This document shows positions 17,952 through 26,207 of a DNA stretch of 64,000 nt, in pieces; within the stretch, counting starts at the first letter, position 1, and every line of letters begins with the position of its first letter. The DNA is from a bacterium. Its GTDB lineage: Bacteria > Bacillota > Clostridia > Lachnospirales > Lachnospiraceae. A model generated the notes under the pieces. The model made no database searches. It had not been told where the DNA came from and saw only the letters and a program-made list of their open reading frames with translations. The position numbers and the translations under genes were made by a program. The DNA lies in NCBI GenBank assembly GCA_023663725.1, contig JAMPGX010000011.1, positions 44,012-108,011 of the forward strand. Reading direction: 5' to 3'.

Positions 17952-19313
17952 ATGGAAATAAAAAGAAAAATATACAATAAAATGCTGGAATGGAAACGTA
18001 CCTGTAACGGTAGCAAAGCCCTTTTAATCGAAGGAGCAAGGCGTATTGGCAAATCCACCATCGCAGAAGAATTTGGAAAAAAGGAATACAGGACCTTTGT
18101 AAATATAGATTTCAATAAAGCAAGCAAAAAAATATTAGAAAATTTCGATAATTTGACTAATTTGGATATATTTTTTCAAACGATTATTTTGGAATATAAC
18201 GTACAATTGTATACAAGAGAGTCTCTGATTATTTTTGATGAAATCCAAAAATTCCCAAAAGCCAGAGAAGCCATAAAATATTTGGTAGCAGACGGAAGAT
18301 ATGATTTTATTGAAACAGGCTCATTAATATCTATCCGCGAAAATGTTGAAGGTATTACCCTGCCGTCAGAAGAGCGCAAAATAAAGATGTATCCTGTTGA
18401 CTTTGAAGAATTTATGATTTACATGAATGAGGAAATCCTGCTTAACTATATAGAAACCTGTTTTGAACAAAAGCAGCCCTTAGAACAAAAAATGCACGAA
18501 AGGGCAATGCATCTGTTTAAAGAATATATGTTGGTGGGAGGAATGCCTCAGGCAATAGTAGCATTTGCAAGGGATGGAAGAAATTTTGCGGCTGCCGATA
18601 TCGAAAAGAGAGATATTTTGGAGCTGTATCGCGATGATATCAAGAAGGCGGCCAGGAAATACCATTCCAGAGTATCGGCATTATTCGAGAATATTCCGGC
18701 ATATTTATCCACCCACGAAAAGAAGATTGTATTGAAAGACATAGAAGGCGGAGCGACATTTGATAAATATGACGATCCTTTATTTTGGTTGGAGGACTCC
18801 ATGATTTGTAATCTGTGTTATAAATGCAATGATCCAAACGTGGGATTTGCTCTGAATAAAAATGACTCCGCCATTAAATGTTATATGGGGGATACCGGAT
18901 TGCTGGTGAGTCTGGCATTTAGTGAAAATGAAATTTCAGACCAACAACTTTATAAACAGATCATGAATGACAAACTGTCATTAAATGAAGGCATGATTTA
19001 TGAAAATGCCATCGCTCAAATGATAGCAGGCAAGGGGAGAAAATTATATTTCTACACGCGGTACAGCGAAGAAAAGCACCGCAATGATATTGAAATAGAC
19101 TTTTTACTTTCCAATGAGAGTAAAACAAATTTCAGAGTGTTTCCCATTGAAGTAAAATCCGCAAAAAATTATACTACAACCTCTCTTGGCAGGTTTAAGG
19201 ATGTATTTGGCAAAAAAATTGCAATACTATATATCATTCATCCCAAGAATTTATCTATGGACGGTGAAATCATAAGGATGCCGCCATATATGTTTGGGGC
19301 GGCTTTTCCTTGA
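17952..19313 (+). CDS. AAA ATPase with DUF4143 domain
   Basis: This 453-residue protein has an N-terminal AAA_14 ATPase core with Walker A GARRIGKST and Walker B LIIFDEIQ, and a C-terminal DUF4143 part ending in a nuclease-like fold segment (DIEIDFLL, then FPIEVKS). The family is abundant and poorly understood. The upstream frame extension to 17862 runs through the box array and was rejected in favour of the ATG at 17952. The gene is AT-rich compared with its neighbours, suggesting transfer. A relative from the same superfamily lies at 22754-23980. Confidence 0.85.
   Translation: MEIKRKIYNKMLEWKRTCNGSKALLIEGARRIGKSTIAEEFGKKEYRTFVNIDFNKASKKILENFDNLTNLDIFFQTIILEYNVQLYTRESLIIFDEIQKFPKAREAIKYLVADGRYDFIETGSLISIRENVEGITLPSEERKIKMYPVDFEEFMIYMNEEILLNYIETCFEQKQPLEQKMHERAMHLFKEYMLVGGMPQAIVAFARDGRNFAAADIEKRDILELYRDDIKKAARKYHSRVSALFENIPAYLSTHEKKIVLKDIEGGATFDKYDDPLFWLEDSMICNLCYKCNDPNVGFALNKNDSAIKCYMGDTGLLVSLAFSENEISDQQLYKQIMNDKLSLNEGMIYENAIAQMIAGKGRKLYFYTRYSEEKHRNDIEIDFLLSNESKTNFRVFPIEVKSAKNYTTTSLGRFKDVFGKKIAILYIIHPKNLSMDGEIIRMPPYMFGAAFP
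19280..19308 (+). terminator. Intrinsic terminator embedded in the end of the ATPase gene
   Basis: GCCGCC (19280-19285) and GGCGGC (19298-19303) form a stem followed at once by TTTTCC. The hairpin is inside the coding sequence and encodes the last residues (PPYMFGAAFP); the stop follows within five bases. Confidence 0.65.
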
Positions 19314-19389
19314 CACGGCATAAAAACCTTGCCCAAACCGACATTTCGAACTATAGTGAATATAAAAAAGCCACCGAAACGAGGAAGCT

Positions 19390-22002
19390 ATGAGCGAAAT
19401 ACAACAGACAATACATTTTCTTTTTACAGAAGACGGTTTCCATATAGATGACAGAGACGAAACCCTATCCGAGTCCGCCCTCAAGTGGAAACATCAATTT
19501 GAGGAGGAGCCCTTCGCCGCGCTCTACCAACTTGGCTTTGTAGAAAAACCCGCAGAGTTGGACGTTGCAGGCAACTTCCTGTATCGGCTGGCGGACGCAT
19601 TCTTCCATATGCTGACGACGCAGCCAGATCTCGAACTCACCAGAGAAAACGCAGTGGTACGGCCAGATGAGATTATGACTGAGCGGCTGCTAAGCGGTGT
19701 CCCCTTTACTTTGGGCTCGGAGCATATCACGTCAGAATGGCTCACCCACATATTTGTGGAATTAAATGACATCTACGCCCGAGAGCTCCAGGCATATGAC
19801 GGCACGGTAGCCATGTATCTGGCGGAGAAGAGTCAACATCTGAAGGTTCCGGAGCGCATCTTCTTTCATCTGGTGGAAAGCAAGGACATCGACTATCCCT
19901 TTGCTTTTCTGGCCACCTATGCCACCAGAGATGCTGAGGACAAGGTGCGTCACGTTCCTCTGCAATACGCTCTCACCGAGTACAAAAAAGACAGAAGCAA
20001 GCTGCTGGAGCTGCTCTCCTGTCTGAATCAGGTTGCCGAAGTATCCGATATCATCGGGGAATTCGTGGAAAAGGGCGAGATGTTCCACCCGCTGCGGCTC
20101 ACCTCTAAGGAGGCTTACCGCATCCTGCTGGACATCCCCGCCATCGAGAAGGCAGGTATCGTGTGCCGCATCCCCAACTGGTGGCGGAAAAACGCGTATA
20201 ATGTGAATATGTCCATCAATCTGGGAGAGGAAAAACCGACCTATGTGGGCGCGGACGCCCTCCTGTCCATGTGTCCTCAGCTCACAGTGGACGGTGTGGC
20301 GCTGTCGCAGAAAGAGATTCAGGATCTCCTGGCCCAGACTGAGGGACTCGCCCTGCTCAAAGGCAAATGGATCGAGGTCAATCATCAGAAGCTAAAACGT
20401 CTGTTGGACGAAATGCAGCAGTATGAGGGAGAAGTGACCTTATTAGAAGCCCTGCGGATGGGCCTTGGCAACGCAAAAGACGAGCGGGATGCCGATGTGG
20501 GAAAGCTCCTCACCAACGGGAAATGGCTCTCCGGTCTACTGCAGAATCTGCGTTCCCCTGGCAAAATTCGGTCAACGGCCGTCCCCAGGAGTTTCCAGGC
20601 TCAGCTTCGCCCCTACCAGCAGACCGGTTTCACCTGGCTGAACTACATGAATAAACTGGGATTCGGCGCTTGTCTGGCGGACGATATGGGACTGGGCAAG
20701 ACAGTCCAGGTCCTGGCCTTTCTGGAGAAGCTGCGCCTGGCTGACAAAAAAGCCCACGCCCTGCTCATCGTCCCCGCCTCCCTGCTGGGGAACTGGCAGA
20801 AGGAGGCGGCCAGATTTGCGCCCAAGATGTCTGTACATATCCTGCACGGCCGAGGTGCCAAAGCCATGGGGGAAGAAGTCGCGAGCTGTCCCTCTTTTCT
20901 GATGATCACCACCTACGGTATGGCTGCACGGATTAAGGAGCTGGAAAAAGTGACCTGGGACTGCCTGATCCTCGACGAAGCGCAGGCCATCAAAAATCCC
21001 CTGACCGACCAGACCAGGCAGATCAAAAAGCTGAAAAGCCGCATGAAGATCGCCATGACCGGCACTCCCATCGAAAATGAGCTGACCAATCTGTGGTCCC
21101 TGTTTGACTTTCTGGACAAGGGCCTGCTGGGAAGTTCCACGGAATTCAAGAGATTCTGCAAGGATCTGTCCCAGTATCCGGAAGGATATGCCAAGCTGAA
21201 GAATATGATCTCTCCCTTTATGCTGCGCCGGGTGAAAACAGACAAGAGTATTATCCACGATCTGCCGGACAAGCTGGAGCAGATCGACTATGTCTCCATC
21301 TCCAGGAAACAGACTGTGCTCTACCGCCAGCAGGTAGACCAGCTCGCCCAGAAGCTGGCGGAGGCGCAGCCTGGCATAGAGCGCCGGGGGCTGGTGCTGG
21401 CGGCGCTGACCAAGCTCAAACAGATCTGCAACCATCCCGATCAGTATCTCGGACAGCAGGCGTACAGCGCCAAGGACAGCGGCAAATTTGAGTTGCTGCG
21501 CAGCCTCTGCGAAACCATCTACGAGAAGAGGGAGCGGGTGCTGATCTTCACGCAGTTCAAGGAGATCACTCCCTATCTGGACGATTATCTGGCGGAAATC
21601 TTCCACGCCAGAGGCTTTGTGCTCCACGGCGGCACGCCGGTGAAGACCCGCACCCGGATCGTGGAATCCTTTCAGGGAGAAAAATACGTTCCCTACATCA
21701 TCCTGTCCGTGCGGGCTGGGGGAACGGGCCTGAACCTGACCAAGGCCAGCCATGTTATCCATTTCGACCGCTGGTGGAATCCGGCTGTGGAGAATCAGGC
21801 CACCGACAGGGCCTACCGCATCGGCCAGAAGAACAATGTGATGGTTCACAAGCTGGTGTGCAAAGGCACCATCGAGGAAAAAATCGATGAAATGATCACT
21901 GCCAAGACGGAGCTGGCCCAGAATGTGATCGGCTCCGGCGGCGAGAACTGGATCACGGAGATGAGCGACGAGCAGCTACTGTCCATCATGCGTCTGGAGT
22001 AA
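19390..22002 (+). CDS. SNF2-family helicase
   Basis: This 870-residue Swi2/Snf2 ATPase has an N-terminal SNF2-associated region (1-400) and a two-lobed SNF2 core. Motif I is DDMGLGKT, motif II LDEAQAIKNP, motif III MTGTPIEN, and the second lobe shows RAGGTGLNL and DRAYRIGQ. Such proteins translocate on double-stranded DNA and remodel bound proteins. The gene is followed 14 bp later by a SWIM zinc-finger protein (22017-22757), a common pairing in bacteria that suggests the SWIM protein recruits or guides it. The ribosome site is GAGGAAG. Confidence 0.93.
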   Translation: MSEIQQTIHFLFTEDGFHIDDRDETLSESALKWKHQFEEEPFAALYQLGFVEKPAELDVAGNFLYRLADAFFHMLTTQPDLELTRENAVVRPDEIMTERLLSGVPFTLGSEHITSEWLTHIFVELNDIYARELQAYDGTVAMYLAEKSQHLKVPERIFFHLVESKDIDYPFAFLATYATRDAEDKVRHVPLQYALTEYKKDRSKLLELLSCLNQVAEVSDIIGEFVEKGEMFHPLRLTSKEAYRILLDIPAIEKAGIVCRIPNWWRKNAYNVNMSINLGEEKPTYVGADALLSMCPQLTVDGVALSQKEIQDLLAQTEGLALLKGKWIEVNHQKLKRLLDEMQQYEGEVTLLEALRMGLGNAKDERDADVGKLLTNGKWLSGLLQNLRSPGKIRSTAVPRSFQAQLRPYQQTGFTWLNYMNKLGFGACLADDMGLGKTVQVLAFLEKLRLADKKAHALLIVPASLLGNWQKEAARFAPKMSVHILHGRGAKAMGEEVASCPSFLMITTYGMAARIKELEKVTWDCLILDEAQAIKNPLTDQTRQIKKLKSRMKIAMTGTPIENELTNLWSLFDFLDKGLLGSSTEFKRFCKDLSQYPEGYAKLKNMISPFMLRRVKTDKSIIHDLPDKLEQIDYVSISRKQTVLYRQQVDQLAQKLAEAQPGIERRGLVLAALTKLKQICNHPDQYLGQQAYSAKDSGKFELLRSLCETIYEKRERVLIFTQFKEITPYLDDYLAEIFHARGFVLHGGTPVKTRTRIVESFQGEKYVPYIILSVRAGGTGLNLTKASHVIHFDRWWNPAVENQATDRAYRIGQKNNVMVHKLVCKGTIEEKIDEMITAKTELAQNVIGSGGENWITEMSDEQLLSIMRLE

Positions 22003-22016
22003 GAAAAGAGGTAAAG

Positions 22017-22757
22017 ATGAGCAATTACTGGAATGATATGTCAATCTACAGTCAGCCAACTACGAGTAAATTGCAGAAAAACGCCAAAGACACGACGGCC
22101 AGAGAAAAGGCTAGGGGCAAATCCATGGAGCCGATTCGCATACAGGGCAGAAAGATCGTCAACAGCTGGTGGGGCCAGGCCTGGTGTAACAATCTGGAAC
22201 AGTACGCTGATTTTGAGAGCCGCCTGGACCGGGGAAAGCGCTATGTGAAGACCGGAGCCGTCGTCGATCTGAAGATCGAAAGGGGCAAGGTGCTGGCGAG
22301 GGTGCAGGGCCGCCGGAAAACGCCCTACAAGATAGAGATCCGCATCAGTCCTCTGTCGGAGGAACGCTGCCAGTATGCCATCAGCCAGTGCGAGCGTCAG
22401 ATCGAGAATCTGGAACTGCTGTTGCAGGGCAAATTCCCTGAAGAGCTGAAAGAATTATTCACCGGAAAAGAGGGGCTGTTCCCCTCTCCCAGAGAGATCA
22501 GCTTCAACTGCAGCTGCCCGGACTGGGCGCTGATGTGCAAGCATGTGGCGGCGGCGCTCTACGGCATCGGCGCCAGGTTTGATGAAAATCCCCTGCTCTT
22601 CTTTGAACTGCGGGGAATCAACGTGGACAGGTTTATCGACGTAGCGCTGGAAAACAGGGTGGAGAGTATGCTGAAAAACGCCGGCAATGCCAGCGAGCGG
22701 GTCATCCCTTCAGCGAATCTGGAATCGCTGTTCGGGATAACGTTCCCCTCCGCTTAA
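22017..22757 (+). CDS. SWIM zinc-finger protein, partner of the SNF2 helicase
   Basis: In this 246-residue protein a SWIM zinc-binding motif is visible as FNCSCPDWALMCKHVAAALY (CxC, then CxH) at about 160-182. An N-terminal WWGQAW segment is typical of the family. The gene shares an operon with the SNF2 helicase (14-bp gap, ribosome site AAGAGGTAAAG). It ends in TTAA, where the same four bases also encode the stop of the convergent ATPase gene on the other strand. Confidence 0.92.
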   Translation: MSNYWNDMSIYSQPTTSKLQKNAKDTTAREKARGKSMEPIRIQGRKIVNSWWGQAWCNNLEQYADFESRLDRGKRYVKTGAVVDLKIERGKVLARVQGRRKTPYKIEIRISPLSEERCQYAISQCERQIENLELLLQGKFPEELKELFTGKEGLFPSPREISFNCSCPDWALMCKHVAAALYGIGARFDENPLLFFELRGINVDRFIDVALENRVESMLKNAGNASERVIPSANLESLFGITFPSA

Positions 22758-23980
22758 AGCAGCCAGTCGATCAAATACAGCGATTTGATTCCCTCATAGG
22801 ACTGAATATAATGTCTGTCCATTGACAGGATGATCTTCTCATAGTTGTCGGCTATCATGCGCAGCGGCCGCAGTTCCCTCTCACGGATCTGTGGCGACTG
22901 CATGCTCTCTGTGACCTGAATATACAGCTTGTCGCCGGGCTTTTCCGCCACAAAATCGACCTCCGCCTCACCGACTTTCCCAATGTAGACCCGGTAATCC
23001 CGGCGAACCAGTTCCAGAAACACAATATTTTCGAGGATATGTCCCCGATCGGCGTCCCGATACCCCAGGAGCATATTGCGCAGCCCCATATCAATGATGT
23101 AGTTTTTGCCCAGAGTTTTCAGCAATTGCTTTCCCTTTACATCATAGCGGCCCACAGAATAAAAAATAAATGCATCTCTCAGCAAAGCGATATACCTGTC
23201 AACGGTTTTACCGGCTATATTTTTACCTCTCCCCCTGGGAATGTCCCCCTCCTGTGACAACACATTGCCAATGCTGTTCGGGGAGGTGATGCTGCCGATA
23301 TTGGAACAGAGGAATAACACAAGCTTCTGCAAAGTGCCCTGATCAACTCCACTGCCGCGCTGAAGGATATCCCGCAAAACTACTGTGGAGTAGATGCCTT
23401 CCAGGGCCTGATTGCTTCTGATTTCATTGAATCGGTATTCTCTTAGAATCGGCATACCGCCAAACTGTAGATATTTCTGAAATTTGTCTTCTATCGTGAT
23501 GGCCTGATCAAATTCATAAAAGCTTAAAAACTCTTTAAACGACAAGGGCAACATACGGATTTCCACATACCGCCCCGAGAGAAGCGTGGAAAATTCCGTT
23601 GACAATAGATAGGCATTGGAGCCTGTAATATAGATATCCACATCAAAGTCAAGGCGGAAAGATTCGATGGCTTTTTCCCAATGTTCGACAGCCTGAAGCT
23701 CGTCAAAAATCAGATAGGTTCTACCCTCTCCCGGAATGCGCTCACTGACATAATCGTACAGAGAAAGATAGTCTGAAATATCACGGTAGCGCAGCGATTC
23801 CAGATTCATATGCACAATATGGGATTCATCTACTTCATTGTCCAATAGATACTGATGGAACAGATCAAGCAGAGAAGATTTACCGCATCTGCGGATGCCT
23901 GTGACAATCTTGATCAGATCCACATCCTTGTTCTGTATCAATTGATCTATATATTCAGGGCGGTTAATAAGTTTAGTCAT
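22754..23980 (-). CDS. AAA ATPase with DUF4143 domain, second copy
   Basis: This 408-residue protein has Walker A GIRRCGKSS (about 27-35), Walker B YLIFDELQ (about 89-96), a sensor-1-like YITGSNAYLL, and a C-terminal DUF4143 domain with a nuclease-like VDFVAEK. It belongs to the same superfamily as the gene at 17952-19313 but is less AT-rich and not a recent duplicate. GGAGGTGCAGG precedes the ATG. Its function is unknown; family members have been linked to mobile elements and defence. Confidence 0.88.
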   Translation of the reverse strand: MTKLINRPEYIDQLIQNKDVDLIKIVTGIRRCGKSSLLDLFHQYLLDNEVDESHIVHMNLESLRYRDISDYLSLYDYVSERIPGEGRTYLIFDELQAVEHWEKAIESFRLDFDVDIYITGSNAYLLSTEFSTLLSGRYVEIRMLPLSFKEFLSFYEFDQAITIEDKFQKYLQFGGMPILREYRFNEIRSNQALEGIYSTVVLRDILQRGSGVDQGTLQKLVLFLCSNIGSITSPNSIGNVLSQEGDIPRGRGKNIAGKTVDRYIALLRDAFIFYSVGRYDVKGKQLLKTLGKNYIIDMGLRNMLLGYRDADRGHILENIVFLELVRRDYRVYIGKVGEAEVDFVAEKPGDKLYIQVTESMQSPQIRERELRPLRMIADNYEKIILSMDRHYIQSYEGIKSLYLIDWLL

Positions 23981-24205
23981 CCTGCACCTCCTGGGTTTCT
24001 TATCCTTATTATATCCAAAAATGTGGAAAAATCAACGTTTTCCGACTTGGAAGTCAGAAACTTCTGGACCGTTTCCCATACAGCTCAATCCTCACAATTC
24101 TTCCGGCACCGCATAACTTAGAACAGAAGGGGCCCACCCTGATGCCACGCCAGAAGACAGGCAAGGCAGAAATAATCCGCAAATATCAGAAAGGAAACAG
24201 CCAAT

Positions 24206-24766
24206 ATGACCCATATCTGTAAGTTCGAGAAGGATACGAAAAATTATCTGGTGAAATTCTATGAAATTTTGGAGGAAATGATCAGGAATATGGAAGGTGC
24301 GGAGTTGAACGACTCTCTCTCCCACAATTTTATCGTCCAGATGATTCCTCACCACATGGCGGCCATCAGAATGTCAGAGAATCTATTACAGTACAATCCC
24401 TGTCCGCCTCTGAGAAGCATAGCGGAAAATATCGTGAGCATGCAGGCCCACGGCATAGAGGAGATGAAGGGGATACTTGAGTCCTGCTGCAAGCTGGTCA
24501 ACTCCAGCCAGGACCTAAACCTGTACCAGCATCGTTTCTGTCAGATCACCCACAATATGTTCGCGGAGATGGACAATGCCTGCTCCGACAACAATATCAG
24601 CGCCAATTTCATGCGGGAGATGATTCCCCACCATCAGGGCGCTATCTATATGTCGGAAAACGCCCTGCGGTACTGCATCTGCCCCAAGCTCCAGCCCATA
24701 CTGGAGAATATCATTGTCTCCCAGAGGCAGGAAATACGGGAAATGAATCGGCTGCTGGGATGTTAG
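24206..24766 (+). CDS. DUF305 protein with two tandem half-domains
   Basis: In this 186-residue helical protein MIPHHMAAIRMSE (about 49) and MIPHHQGAIYMSE (about 137) are equivalent motifs in a duplicated DUF305 fold, a ferritin-like family. The paired His and Met residues could bind metal, and copper has been suggested for relatives. No signal peptide is seen, so this copy is probably cytoplasmic. Cys residues (NPCPP, CICPK) follow each motif. AAAGGA precedes the ATG. It stands alone, converging on lrgB. Confidence 0.88.
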   Translation: MTHICKFEKDTKNYLVKFYEILEEMIRNMEGAELNDSLSHNFIVQMIPHHMAAIRMSENLLQYNPCPPLRSIAENIVSMQAHGIEEMKGILESCCKLVNSSQDLNLYQHRFCQITHNMFAEMDNACSDNNISANFMREMIPHHQGAIYMSENALRYCICPKLQPILENIIVSQRQEIREMNRLLGC

Positions 24767-24847
24767 CAGTTAAATGCCACGGAAACGTTGATTCACGCCG
24801 TCCTCCTGTTCCGGACGGTATCCCCGACCGCCCTTACCGCGAACCTC

Positions 24848-25540
24848 CTACCAGAACATCGCAAAAATGGAAGCCCCGATCACCGTCAGGATGCCGGAAA
24901 CCACGATAGACAGGCTGCTCATCGCGCCTTCCACCTCCCCCAGCTCCATGGCTCTGGCGGTTCCGATGGCGTGGGAGGCCGTGCCCAGCGCAACACCCTT
25001 CGCCACCGGCTCATGGATGCGGAACAACCGCATCACCGGCTCCGCCAGCACATTGCCCAGCACTCCGGTGATGATGATCACGGCGACCGTCACAGGCACA
25101 TAGCCTCCCAGCTCCTCCGACACGCCCATGCCGATCGCCGTGGTGATGGACTTGGGCAGGAAAGTCACATACTCCTCGTGTCCCAGGGAAAAGAGCGCCG
25201 CCATCGCCAGGATGGACAGCAGAGACGCAACCACACCGGCAACAATGCCCGCCAGCACCGCCCGCCAGTTCTGCCTGAGCGCCTCAAACTGTTCGTAGAG
25301 CGGAACCGCCAAACAGACCGTGGCTGGGGTCAGCAGATAGCTGAGATATTTCGCCCCCTCCTGATAGCTGTCATAGTCCACGCCGCAGACGAGCAGGAAA
25401 GCCACAGTGAGCAGGATGGACAACAGCAACGGATTCAGGAACGGCCACTTTAACTTCTTTTTCAGCCAATCTCCCAGGAAAAAAGTCCCCAGCGAGAGCG
25501 CCACACCGCAGTATGCGGAAGTCCTCACCAGATCACCCAT
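24848..25540 (-). CDS. lrgB: LrgB/CidB-family membrane protein
   Basis: This 230-residue protein has about seven to eight membrane segments across its whole length. It shows conserved LrgB features such as FLPKSITTAIGMGVSEELGG (about 130-150) and ASHAIGTARAMELGE (about 190-204). It works with the LrgA-like protein encoded just upstream, overlapping it by 8 bases, in holin/antiholin-like control of murein hydrolysis or in pyruvate-related carbon export. Confidence 0.93.
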   Translation of the reverse strand: MGDLVRTSAYCGVALSLGTFFLGDWLKKKLKWPFLNPLLLSILLTVAFLLVCGVDYDSYQEGAKYLSYLLTPATVCLAVPLYEQFEALRQNWRAVLAGIVAGVVASLLSILAMAALFSLGHEEYVTFLPKSITTAIGMGVSEELGGYVPVTVAVIIITGVLGNVLAEPVMRLFRIHEPVAKGVALGTASHAIGTARAMELGEVEGAMSSLSIVVSGILTVIGASIFAMFW

Positions 25541-25898
25541 GGCTTTTCTCCCCTCCGCCGAGGCGCAGGACCGCCTGAGTCGCCAGTCCCGAGACTGCCA
25601 TCACGATGATGGTGGAAGCCACGGTCATCGTCAGGTATTCCAGCCAGGAGGGGGCTATGATTCCCCAGGAATCCATGATCCCCACCGCGGCGGGGATGAA
25701 CATGACCGGCATGATATCCACCAGGAATCTGGCAGTCTCCCGAATGGCGGACAGGGCCAGGATTCTCATTTTTAACAGAGCAAACAGCAGTATGATGCCA
25801 TATATGCTCGCGGGAACCGGCAGGGGCAATAACTCATGCAACACCTCGCCCGCAAAGGAAATCGCCAGTATGATCAGAAATTGTTTCAAGTATTTCAT
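25533..25898 (-). CDS. lrgA: LrgA/CidA-family holin-like protein
   Basis: This 121-residue protein has four membrane segments, typical length and organisation for the family, including PVPASIYGIILLF near residue 30. It forms a translationally coupled pair with lrgB. GGAGGTAGAG precedes the ATG. The gene upstream (25910-26131) starts only 11 bp away, so the three may be co-transcribed. No LytS/LytR-like regulator is adjacent. Confidence 0.92.
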   Translation of the reverse strand: MKYLKQFLIILAISFAGEVLHELLPLPVPASIYGIILLFALLKMRILALSAIRETARFLVDIMPVMFIPAAVGIMDSWGIIAPSWLEYLTMTVASTIIVMAVSGLATQAVLRLGGGEKSHG

Positions 25899-25909
25899 CT
25901 CTACCTCCG

Positions 25910-26131
25910 CTAATATTCTTTCGTTATCTCACTTATCCCATACATGGCCATAAATTCCCGCAGCTCCGCGTCATCCCGAATAAACATGACTTCCTCAAAT
26001 TTTCCAGTGTGAATGTCCTTGAAGCCCGCCACCTTCTCGCCTGTGCAGATGCTGCAGCGCAGGATGGGGCGTTGGTTTTCATGATCGTAGGTTCTGGGCG
26101 ACGGTTTCGAATTCTTTTTACCAAAAAGCAT
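25910..26131 (-). CDS. Small conserved protein with a CxxC motif
   Basis: In this 73-residue protein, RCSICTGEKVAGFKD (about 25-39) and TGKFEEVMFI resemble a small Firmicutes family often carried in databases with a misleading aspartate-dehydrogenase name (from memory). A single CxxC could bind metal or act as a thiol switch. AGGGAGG stands eight bases before the ATG. It is upstream of and close to lrgA. Function unknown. Confidence 0.7.
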   Translation of the reverse strand: MLFGKKNSKPSPRTYDHENQRPILRCSICTGEKVAGFKDIHTGKFEEVMFIRDDAELREFMAMYGISEITKEY

Positions 26132-26207
26132 AGGCTGAACCTCCCTCGGTAAGCTTGGCCTGAAATCGCACAGACAGCCATGACAGTGGACGACATGGCT
26201 GCTCTTC

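Noticed and set aside
20572-21849. Open frame of 425 codons opposite the SNF2 gene
   Set aside because: Shadow of the SNF2 core; no start signals.
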